Positions 58,001 to 64,000 of a stretch of DNA of 64,000 bases are shown here, piece by piece. The translations under genes and the position numbers were made by a program. The stretch lies in NCBI GenBank assembly GCA_910578735.1, contig CAJTSQ010000006.1, forward strand, positions 1 to 64,000. Reading direction: 5' to 3'. Each line of letters starts with the position of its first letter. Positions within the stretch are counted from its first letter, which is position 1. The notes under the pieces are model-generated. The model saw only the letters and a program-made list of their open reading frames with translations, did no database searches and was not told the DNA's origin. The DNA is from an uncultured Oscillospiraceae bacterium (GTDB taxonomy: Bacteria > Bacillota > Clostridia > Oscillospirales > Oscillospiraceae).

Positions 58001-61000
58001 CACCTTCTCCGGGTCCACCGCCAGGGCGCTGAGGTGATAGGTGGGATTGCCGGCGGCCCTGGGATCGACGCCGTTTTTGAGCTCCTCCTGCCAGTCCGCG
58101 TCCACCATTTTCTCCCAGTAGAACACCCCCATCTCCCCCAGGGGCATGGGCTCGGGCCAGCGGCCGTAGTGGATGTACTCCCCCTTCTTGTTCTGTACAG
58201 CGGTGGGATAGGGATAGAGCGGGCTGCTCTCCTCCTCGGTCCGCTGGGGGCTGTGCTGCGCCTTCTCCATCCCAGAGACGGCATAGGCGTCCGCGCCCTC
58301 GCCGGACAGGCGGGCATAGGTGACGCTCTCCGCCTTGTCCCCATCCTGGTGGTACTTGGCGGCATAGGAGGCCCCGCGGTAGGTGAAGTTCCCCTGGTCC
58401 AGGTAGCCGGTGCCGGACTGGCTGCCGTACTTGCCGCCGCAGAATCCGAACAGCTCCACATTCTCGCCGCTGGACTGCAGGTCCACCGCCGCATAGGAAT
58501 TGGTGATGCTTCCGTAATTCCACCCCACAAAGCCGCACAGGCGGGCGGTCTTTACGGTGCTGACCGACACATTGACCCGGCCCACCGCGTAGGAGGCCGT
58601 GATGGAGCGGGAGACGCCGTTCTCCCCCACCAGACCGCCGAGGTAGACCTGGGCAAAGTTGAAGCAGTCGGCGCTGAGTTTTTCAAACTCCGCCGCGCTG
58701 TTACGGACGACACCCTGGTTCCGCCCCACCAGGCCGCCCACATAGAGCTCCACGCCGGAGGCCATCGCCACCAGGTTCGCTCCGGAGACGGCGCAGTTGT
58801 CCACCGTGCCCGCGCTTCCGCCCGCCAGCGTGCCCACATACAGCTTTTGGGCCGTGCTGCCCAGATTGACGGACACATCCTGGCCCGGCATCTGGTAGAC
58901 AATGTTCCGCAGCGTGCCCTCAGAGTAGCCGAACAGCCCCGCATACTGGCGCTTCGCCGCCTCCTCCACCCGGGGCACCACGTTTTTGATCGTGTTGCAG
59001 TCCCCGTTGTAGGTCCCTGCGAAGGGCTCCTTCAGGCTGCCGATGGGCTCCTGTTCGTAGGGCCCCTTTCCCGGAAAGAGGCTGTAGCCGGTGTAGGCGG
59101 CATAGTCCAGGTCCAGGATCTGGCGAAAGACACTGTTCCGGGTGTAGTACTCCCGATGCTCGCTCAGGCTGTACAGGTGCCGGGGAGTGCGGAGCTTGAC
59201 CTCCCCCATGGCCCCGGCCAGCTTGCCGGCATAGGCCGTCACCGTCTCCGCCGTCCAGCCGCCCTCCGTGCCCCGGTCCGAAATGACGGGCACCACCGTC
59301 TCGGCAAAATGGGGGTTGTAAAAGTACTCGCCGCTGGGCTGCTCCCCTTCGCCGCCCAGGGCCAGCTCAAACTTCAGGCAGCGGTAAAAGCAGGTCTGGG
59401 CATAATCGCTGTTTACCAGGCCGTCGGGCAGGGGAATCATATAGTAGTCCGCTGAATTCCCCTCGTCGTTTTGCCACTGCGTGGGAATCAGTTCGCCCTT
59501 TTGATAGCTCAGAGAAGTGTTTTGCGTGGTTCCCGCTTTGTCAAGATATGTGTAGTCAATCCTGATGCCAGCCGCATTTAAGTCCTCCCGCAGGAAGACC
59601 ACGGCATAGCCGTCGGACAGGATCCTCTTGTTGTCGGACAGCTGCTGAATCAGGTCCCGGGCGTTGCCGCCGGAGACGCCCCAGGTGTTGTCGCTGTACC
59701 GCTCGTAGTAGACCAGGCTGGGTTCCTTGAACTCCGCGCCCCAGTCGCCGTAGTGGGGCAGGCTGGCCAGGCCGGGGAAACTGTAGACGTTCAGCGTCAG
59801 GTGCTCTCGGAGGTTGTAGGGGTGGCTGTCATCGGTCTTGCGCGCGAAGGCCCCGCCCATGGTGCTGATAAACCCGTCGGAGGTCATCTCGGCGTAGACC
59901 GTGCTTTTCAGCGTTCCGCTGATTTGATCCGACTCCTTGCCCAGGAAGCGGGTGTTGACAAAGCTGTCGCCGGCCTGCATCTCTGTGAGGAAGTAAAAGG
60001 TGTTTCCCAGCTCCCGGCCGGGGGAGCGCATGGCGGAATACGCGTTTTCGGCGCGGGTGGTCCCGGTTCCCAGGCACAGCCCGGCCGCCTTGTTCCCGCC
60101 CGTGATGTATCCGGCGGCGTAGCAGTTGGTCAGGGCGGCGTTCCTTCCATTGTCCAGCTGCCCAATCAGCCCGGCAACGCTCGCCTTAGCGCCCCCGGTG
60201 AGGTAGCAGTCGGCGTAGGAATATTTGATTGCCGTTGGGCCGCTGTCGGCTGTGCCAATCAGGCCGCCAGCGCTGGCGGCTCCGTCGACCAGGGTGGCGG
60301 CCAGGCTACCGGTGATGGTGCAGTTGCCCTTCGAATACCCCACCAGGCCGCCGGCGCTGGCACCGGTAATCTGGTACTGATAGCCCGCGCCCTCCGCGTC
60401 GCTGCCCAGCACCGCCTTCAGGTCGGTCACGTCCCCGTCCGGCTCCCAGTAGACCCAGCAGTTTTGAATGACAGCATCGCTGGTGTGGCCCACCAGGGCC
60501 CCGGCGCAATATTCTCCGGCGGCGGTGACGGAGGCGTTGACCAGACGGATGTTTTTAAATGTCATGCCCTTCGCTCCCGTGCCGCCTCCGGTTCGGGAAA
60601 AGAGGCCTGCATGGGCGTTGGCGCCGGTAAACTTATCATTTGCCCCGCTGACGTACAGGCCCTGAATCTTGTTGGTCCGGCCATCATAGCCCGTCAGTCT
60701 GCTGTTGTAGATGGGAATGAAGTCGTAGTCCCCATAGGTCTCGTTGCCCTTGCAGCGGATATCGGCGGTCTGAATGGCGGAGGTCTTGCCTGTCACGCCG
60801 GAGTTGTAAGCGCCGGCATCCAGATTTTGCAGGTGGCGCAGGTATTTGATGTATGCGATGTCCTCGCCGCTCCCCTCCTGGAAGATGCTGTTGTTGGTTT
60901 CGCTGGCGGACAGCGCCGTGAAGGACGCCCTGGCCCGGGGGGTGAGGACGGCGGTGACGGTGATGTCATCGCCTGGAGTGACTCCGGAGTTCAGTTTGCT

Positions 61001-61777
61001 GAACTTCCACTCCTCTTTCTCCAGACTGTCCAGCACCCAGGTGCAGCGGAAGGAGACGCCATTGGAGCCGGTCAGGTCCTGATTGACGGTCTTCCGGCCG
61101 TCATATGTACTGTCGGTCAGGTCCAGGTTCCCCAGCTTTACCGACAGGCCGGCCAGGCCGGGGGCGGTATATTCCACCGTTACGGTGAGCTCCTCCCCGT
61201 TGGTAATCATCACCTTGAGGGTGGGTTCCTCCGGGATGTCCAGCTCGATATCCGCCCCCTGGGCGGCCTCGCCGTTGTACCAGCCCACCAGCTTCTCGTT
61301 CTTCAGCTTCAGCCGGTCGGAGCGGCTTGCGGCCCATTTGTCATAGAAGGCAGAAAAGTCAGAGGCCACAAGGGCGGACAGGGAGGACTCGGCGTAGAAC
61401 ACGTCGGTGACGCTGCCGCTGCTTCGGTCATAGACGATGTAGAAATCACCGTTCCGCAGGGCCGGATCGATGCTCCCCGCGGGCAGCAGGTCCTCCGTCA
61501 CCGCAGCCTTTGACACATAGTCGAAGCGCGACGCGGGGTCCTCCGGGCCAAGCTGGCTGTTCAGCCGCCGGGCCCCGGACAGCAGCACCGCCCGGTTCTC
61601 CGCCGCCATGTAGATCTCCCGGGCGGCGTTGTCCAGCTCGGTGAGTTTCAGCAGGTCTCGGTATCGGACCACAGAGACCATGGAGATCCCCAGCAGGATG
61701 ACGATAATCGCCACCGCCGCCAGCAGCTCCACCACGGTAAAGCCGCCGTCTGTTTTGTTTGTGTGATTCAGTTCCAT
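55067..61777 (-). CDS. giant modular pilin-like adhesin with GLUG repeats
   Basis: A 2236-residue protein, about ten times normal pilin length. The leader MELNHTNKTDGG is cut before FTVVELLAAVAIIVILLGIS (Glu at +5). A pilin-like head with a Cys-poor alpha/beta domain extends to about 190. Three blocks of GLUG-type beta-helix repeats lie at about residues 390-570 (AGALVGHTSDAVIQNC, AGGLVGYSKGNCTITG), 940-1115 (AGLFGYSEGTLRNIVYQ, GGLVGENGVSRSITASYAVG) and 1590-1760. Ig-like beta domains follow (about 1920-2236), ending EEGEGA without a sortase motif. The ATG at 61777 has AGAGGG 6 bases upstream. It is the first gene of the locus, so the most likely role is a pilus-tip or pilus-side adhesin. The middle segment (56.2-57.8 kb) uses less G/C-biased codons than the rest. 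Confidence 0.85.
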   Translation of the reverse strand: MELNHTNKTDGGFTVVELLAAVAIIVILLGISMVSVVRYRDLLKLTELDNAAREIYMAAENRAVLLSGARRLNSQLGPEDPASRFDYVSKAAVTEDLLPAGSIDPALRNGDFYIVYDRSSGSVTDVFYAESSLSALVASDFSAFYDKWAASRSDRLKLKNEKLVGWYNGEAAQGADIELDIPEEPTLKVMITNGEELTVTVEYTAPGLAGLSVKLGNLDLTDSTYDGRKTVNQDLTGSNGVSFRCTWVLDSLEKEEWKFSKLNSGVTPGDDITVTAVLTPRARASFTALSASETNNSIFQEGSGEDIAYIKYLRHLQNLDAGAYNSGVTGKTSAIQTADIRCKGNETYGDYDFIPIYNSRLTGYDGRTNKIQGLYVSGANDKFTGANAHAGLFSRTGGGTGAKGMTFKNIRLVNASVTAAGEYCAGALVGHTSDAVIQNCWVYWEPDGDVTDLKAVLGSDAEGAGYQYQITGASAGGLVGYSKGNCTITGSLAATLVDGAASAGGLIGTADSGPTAIKYSYADCYLTGGAKASVAGLIGQLDNGRNAALTNCYAAGYITGGNKAAGLCLGTGTTRAENAYSAMRSPGRELGNTFYFLTEMQAGDSFVNTRFLGKESDQISGTLKSTVYAEMTSDGFISTMGGAFARKTDDSHPYNLREHLTLNVYSFPGLASLPHYGDWGAEFKEPSLVYYERYSDNTWGVSGGNARDLIQQLSDNKRILSDGYAVVFLREDLNAAGIRIDYTYLDKAGTTQNTSLSYQKGELIPTQWQNDEGNSADYYMIPLPDGLVNSDYAQTCFYRCLKFELALGGEGEQPSGEYFYNPHFAETVVPVISDRGTEGGWTAETVTAYAGKLAGAMGEVKLRTPRHLYSLSEHREYYTRNSVFRQILDLDYAAYTGYSLFPGKGPYEQEPIGSLKEPFAGTYNGDCNTIKNVVPRVEEAAKRQYAGLFGYSEGTLRNIVYQMPGQDVSVNLGSTAQKLYVGTLAGGSAGTVDNCAVSGANLVAMASGVELYVGGLVGRNQGVVRNSAAEFEKLSADCFNFAQVYLGGLVGENGVSRSITASYAVGRVNVSVSTVKTARLCGFVGWNYGSITNSYAAVDLQSSGENVELFGFCGGKYGSQSGTGYLDQGNFTYRGASYAAKYHQDGDKAESVTYARLSGEGADAYAVSGMEKAQHSPQRTEEESSPLYPYPTAVQNKKGEYIHYGRWPEPMPLGEMGVFYWEKMVDADWQEELKNGVDPRAAGNPTYHLSALAVDPEKVADGKKGAITKQTTLSQVHNDGRVITDYGYGYYTKGDTVVNFKAANIAYTQYVDWEDPERAEKQYGWNNVKPKGEIALTNMDPNKITADTASKTKQDNAEDGLRSLMSGYTFHCWNSYHEGGRAAGDVSGESRQERDTAGLCLFKDVSTANGRSSELDPNSGTFTLTQGSTAVEFIINPQFADAMSVKHNGGLAVTGGASDGSSTPGTENNPYQVRCGTQLQEINWYDTVYTDVPIGYSSYPNATRFPYLSDSTHKRDYHWKQTHDMDWIAEGNTYTDGKDKDGNDIVCPGVFFSIAELYVTENSLPGWFGGTYDGGNYTVKNFNISINTNNYEVNCMGLFGAVQDAALKNIVMYSEEGTDAVTVWGRKGTGNNAWYAGGVLAGMALNSEISNCAVAGYTIKDVTRYAGTGSMGGAIGGLVGMTDKKLESCVAVTNIELIQTYTGNYKGNDSYTGYNHSGGGMDSPIRVGGLVGSTTAGVTNCYTGGEITVSNQAYSAKIYAGRLIGGLGMGVFGGEDKNAGASVSNCYSYLTLPVKGGAVQDIYEIGGRGRATNNGTVNLSNNYYLAGKDGGENREQRAITYRQLAGWEDIYDKTYGNQSIYQMLNNKQNRNPPDCYAPYCPVTSEVGGLDMAGRYSYAPKNRLELQGMNYPFPTVLTQPQDPNKPDGGQYNVHYGGWTLQGIERDGGGSPVYLDLFTGPDHTETLKLSAGVPAGGTWSADPGGSPAVKASVTQGGKLAIAAEEASDVPVTVTVTYEAGGVEYSLPITVYVTANVELRPSAVRAFPNDTVRVTLTPYGLKAGGKDYVALAGVLSDLAVSALAPPFSAEVPEPAEGELPFLTLARTDGPLTGEQVRLLVSYTYTQDGYTVIRGQGNGNPPMEIIPLDLPAGAWDKNDGTWSISFEGYELKDLAAELPDGGLAGFEAGVSGSVVSLKRVEPGAAFPADGVKLNITLTLDGLPHTLTVTVPPKPEEGEGA

Positions 61778-61959
61778 TGCATACCCTCTGACATACGGCA
61801 CAAGCCGTCAATTTCAGGAGACAGCGCCAGCCCGCCGTTTTGGGGGCATGTTGGCGCGTCTCTATATAAGCGCGGGACTTCAGGCCAAATCCTGGGCCTG
61901 CGCGCAATGTGCTCTTTCCGCACAAAAATGGCGGCGCAGAACTTTAGTGTGTATCCCAT

Positions 61960-61999
61960 TCGGATATAGCGAACATTTTAACATATCCGAATCGGATAT
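61960..61999. promoter_or_regulatory. operator of the XRE regulator over the pilus promoter
   Basis: ATATCCGA-A-TCGGATAT (61983-61999) is a perfect inverted repeat occupying exactly the spacer of the pilus promoter. A further half site TCGGATAT lies at 61960-61967, in the first transcribed bases. A second promoter for the rightward XRE gene (TACAAT at 61999-62004) overlaps it. Confidence 0.75.
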
Positions 62000-62003
62000 A
62001 CAA
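61975..62003 (-). promoter_or_regulatory. sigma-A promoter of the pilus locus
   Basis: On the minus strand TTGTAT (61998-62003), 17-base spacer, TAAAAT (61975-61980). The expected transcript has a leader of about 190 bases before the giant pilin. No c-di-GMP riboswitch signature was recognised in it. Confidence 0.78.
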
Positions 62004-62038
62004 TACTTTTTATCGGAAATTTCGAAAGGGCGAACATT

Positions 62039-62383
62039 ATGGGGCTTGACTATCAATCCATCGGGATCAGGGTCCGCCGCCTGCGGAAGGCCAAGGGGCT
62101 GACTCAGCAGACGCTGGCGGAGTTCTCTGAACAGGAGCCGTCCAACATCTCCCATATCGAGCGCGGGGCCACCAAGTTGAGCCTGCCCACCCTTGTCAGC
62201 ATTGCCAACGCCCTGGATGTCACCGTGGACGAGCTGCTGTGCGACAGCCTCACAGCCTCCGGGGGCGTGTTTGAGCAAGAGGTGGCGCAGCTGCTGTCCG
62301 ACTGCTCCCTTCAGGAGCTGAAAATCATTACCGAGACAGTGCGGACCTTGAAGGAAAGCCTGCGAAAGCACCGCGCCGATTGA
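62039..62383 (+). CDS. XRE-family regulator divergent from the pilus locus
   Basis: A 114-residue protein. The N-terminal HTH (about 5-62) has SIGIRVRRLRKAKGLTQQTL, then EQEPSNISHIERGATKLSLP and VDELLCDS. A C-terminal helical tail (about 75-110) may mediate dimerisation. It starts after GAAAGGG, 40 bases from the ATATCCGA palindrome in the divergent pilus promoter. It is the natural candidate regulator of pilus expression and of itself. A ligand-binding domain is not visible, so the signal is unknown. Confidence 0.88.
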   Translation: MGLDYQSIGIRVRRLRKAKGLTQQTLAEFSEQEPSNISHIERGATKLSLPTLVSIANALDVTVDELLCDSLTASGGVFEQEVAQLLSDCSLQELKIITETVRTLKESLRKHRAD

Positions 62384-62401
62384 GCCCGCCTCCGCCAGGC
62401 A

Positions 62402-62464
62402 CTCAGGTACATTATAGCCGGACCCGCGCCATCTTCCGCCGGGTCCGGCCTGAAATGTACGCCC
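62402..62464. repeat. large inverted repeat after the XRE gene
   Basis: CCGGACCCG and CGGGTCCGG pair around a 13-base loop, with outer arms GTACATT and AATGTAC. It has no T-run. It may act as a transcription stop or be a palindromic element. Confidence 0.55.
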
Positions 62465-62506
62465 CATGTCCTGAAACGCAGGCCATATAGAAAATTACGC
62501 TTTGCC

Positions 62507-62534
62507 TTGCATTTTTCTTCTGGCTGAGTATAAT
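62507..62534 (+). promoter_or_regulatory. sigma-A promoter of pncB
   Basis: TTGCAT (62507-62512), 16-base spacer, TATAAT (62529-62534). A GGGGTG-TCTTGT-CACCCC hairpin and an AAAGGAGG site follow before the start codon. Confidence 0.8.
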
Positions 62535-62584
62535 AGGGTCTAACGAGGGGGTGTCTTGTCACCCCGGCAAAGGAGGCTTTCCCT

Positions 62585-64000
62585 ATGAAAGCAAAAACAA
62601 ATTTGACCATGCTGTGCGACTTCTATGAGCTGACCATGGCCAACGGTTATTTTCAGACCGGCCTGCAGAACCGCATCTGCTACTTCGACGTGTTCTACCG
62701 CTCTGTTCCCGACAAGGGGGGCTTTGCCATCGCCGCCGGCCTGGCCCAGGTGGTGGAGTACATCCAGGAGCTGTGCTTCGACGAGGAGGATATGGCCTAC
62801 CTGCGCACAAAGGGCTGCTTCAGCGAGGAGTTTTTGTCCTTCTTGAGGGACTTCAGGTTCACCGGCGACATTTGGGCTGTTCCCGAGGGCACCCCCGTGT
62901 TTCCCAACGAGCCCATCCTCACCGTCCGGGCTCCCGCCATCCAGGCTCAGTTTGTAGAGACCTTTATCCTCCTCACCCTGAACCACCAGAGCCTCATCGC
63001 CACCAAGTCCAACCGTATCGTCCGGGCCGCCGAGGGCCGGCCGGTGGCGGAGTTCGGCTCCCGCCGGGCCCAGGGTGCGGACGGCGCCCTGCTGGGCGCC
63101 CGGGCCAGCTACATCGCCGGCTGCGCCGCCACCGCCTGCACCATGGCCGACCAGCGGTACGGCTCCCCCGCCACCGGCACCATGGCCCACTCCTGGGTGC
63201 AGATGTTCCCCGACGAGTACACCGCCTTTAAGACCTACTGCCAGCTCTACCCCAACAACGCCACCCTGCTGGTGGACACCTACAACGTGCTCCACTCCGG
63301 GGTGCCCAATGCCATTAAGGCCTTTCAGGAGGTGCTGGCGCCCCAGGGCATCACCAAGTGCGGCATCCGGCTGGACTCGGGCGATCTCACCTATCTGTCT
63401 CAGAAGGCCCGGGAGATGCTGGACGCGGCAGGCCTGACCGACTGCAAGATCGTGGCCTCCAACGCTTTGGACGAGTACATCATCCGGGACCTGGTGCGCC
63501 AGGGGGCCCGGATCGACTCCTTCGGGGTGGGCGAACGGCTCATCACCTCCCGCAGCGAGCCGGTGTTCGGCGGGGTGTACAAGCTGGCCGCCATTGAGGA
63601 CGACGACGGGACCATCGTCCCCAAAATCAAAATCAGCGAGAACGCCGCCAAGATCACCACCCCCCATTTCAAGAAAATTTACCGCATCTTCTCCAAGGAC
63701 ACCGGCAAGGCGGAGGCCGACCTGATCTGCCTCCACGACGAGACCCTTGACTTCAGTCACCCCCTGGAGCTCTTTGACCCGGACGCCACCTGGAAACGGA
63801 AGGTGTATACCGATATCGAGGCCCGGGAACTGATGGTGCCCATCTTCCAGGGGGGCGAGCTGGTGTATGAGGTGCCCGACCTTCAGACCAGCCGGGCCTA
63901 CTGCCAGCGGCAGGTGGATTCCCTGTGGGACGAGGTGAAGCGCTTTGAAAACCCCCACAACTACTATGTGGACCTGTCTCAGAAGCTGTGGGACATCAAA
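62585..64000 (+). CDS. pncB: nicotinate phosphoribosyltransferase (partial, runs off the right edge)
   Basis: 472 codons are seen, without a stop. The enzyme joins nicotinate and PRPP to make nicotinate mononucleotide in NAD salvage. Landmarks: N-terminal TNLTMLCDFYELTMANGYF, the GRPVAEFGSRRAQG substrate loop, SPATGTMAHSWVQMF with the catalytic His, ATLLVDTYN, GIRLDSGDL, and KIVASNALDE with FGVGERLIT (PRPP site). The start at 62585 has AAAGGAGG upstream. About 10-15 C-terminal residues are probably missing. It has its own promoter; regulation is not evident. Confidence 0.96.
   Translation, partial: MKAKTNLTMLCDFYELTMANGYFQTGLQNRICYFDVFYRSVPDKGGFAIAAGLAQVVEYIQELCFDEEDMAYLRTKGCFSEEFLSFLRDFRFTGDIWAVPEGTPVFPNEPILTVRAPAIQAQFVETFILLTLNHQSLIATKSNRIVRAAEGRPVAEFGSRRAQGADGALLGARASYIAGCAATACTMADQRYGSPATGTMAHSWVQMFPDEYTAFKTYCQLYPNNATLLVDTYNVLHSGVPNAIKAFQEVLAPQGITKCGIRLDSGDLTYLSQKAREMLDAAGLTDCKIVASNALDEYIIRDLVRQGARIDSFGVGERLITSRSEPVFGGVYKLAAIEDDDGTIVPKIKISENAAKITTPHFKKIYRIFSKDTGKAEADLICLHDETLDFSHPLELFDPDATWKRKVYTDIEARELMVPIFQGGELVYEVPDLQTSRAYCQRQVDSLWDEVKRFENPHNYYVDLSQKLWDIK

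Noticed and set aside
56630..59455. 941-codon open frame on the plus strand opposite the giant pilin
   Set aside because: It is antisense to a protein with a clear leader and repeats. Its translation is low-complexity and lacks domains, as expected from the mirror of G/C-rich codons.
61778..61966. c-di-GMP riboswitch in the pilus leader
   Set aside because: Such switches control pili in some Clostridia, but the GCAAACC / GCAAAGCC-type core of the GEMM motif is not visible in the 190-base leader.
1..64000. CRISPR arrays, tRNA or rRNA genes
   Set aside because: I saw no regularly spaced identical repeats and no cloverleaf or rRNA signature on either strand. A dedicated tRNA or covariance search could still find something I missed by eye.

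Overview
The window looks like chromosome from a spore-forming, high-GC Clostridia bacterium of the Oscillospiraceae type (Flavonifractor, Lawsonibacter or Oscillibacter relatives). That reading rests on spoIIP, sepF and divIVA, a Gram-positive type IV pilus locus without a secretin, DUF6442/XRE and DUF6882 genes, strong G/C bias at third codon positions, and many short palindromic repeats. The genus is an inference. I recognised no rRNA, tRNA or CRISPR array. The only gene-to-gene gap that first looks longer than 300 bases (about 30.8-31.2 kb) holds a very small ribbon-helix-helix gene and a promoter.

Layout. 0-3.2 kb: a phage-like block (3' part of a cytosine methyltransferase, an adenine methyltransferase, a DUF5131 radical-SAM-like protein, a small unknown, an HTH protein) that overlaps the start of miaB. 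3.2-20.2 kb: housekeeping genes miaB, a REP-associated transposase with REP palindromes inside and around it, mutS, mutL, miaA, hfq, an HlyD-like adaptor, yggS, sepF, divIVA and mfd. 20.2-31.5 kb: small secreted and membrane proteins, a PrsA-like foldase, mnmG, rnhA, an autoregulated XRE/DUF6442 operon, a MoxR/VWA pair, a metallo-hydrolase and spoIIP. The 3' end of spoIIP is duplicated 0.6 kb downstream around an AT-rich insert. 31.5-42.7 kb: an acyl-CoA module made of a CoA-transferase, a lactonase-like MBL protein, an MFS carrier, an acyl-CoA dehydrogenase, EtfBA, a crotonase and a Na+ symporter. A sigma-54 activator sits inside it, and three -24/-12 promoters lie in front of its transcription units. 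42.8-45.5 kb: a Ca2+-type P-ATPase. 45.5-61.8 kb: a complete leftward type IV pilus locus headed by a 2236-residue pilin-like adhesin with GLUG repeats. 61.9-64 kb: an XRE regulator divergent from the pilus locus, then pncB running off the right edge.

How the parts work together. The sigma-54 activator probably senses an organic acid or its CoA ester. It would switch on uptake, CoA activation, hydration or dehydration, and flavin-dependent reduction or oxidation of that acid. The pilus genes supply a full assembly machine (PilB, PilT, PilC, PilD, PilM, PilN, PilO), a major pilin, three small minor pilins and a giant minor pilin likely to be a surface adhesin. The XRE protein at 62.0 kb probably controls it through a palindrome lying exactly between the -35 and -10 of the pilus promoter.

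The most notable observations are the giant modular pilin and its operator, the spoIIP 3'-end duplication that looks like an attachment site, the three-promoter sigma-54 regulon, and palindromic repeats that have entered mutS, mutL and the transposase in frame without breaking them.
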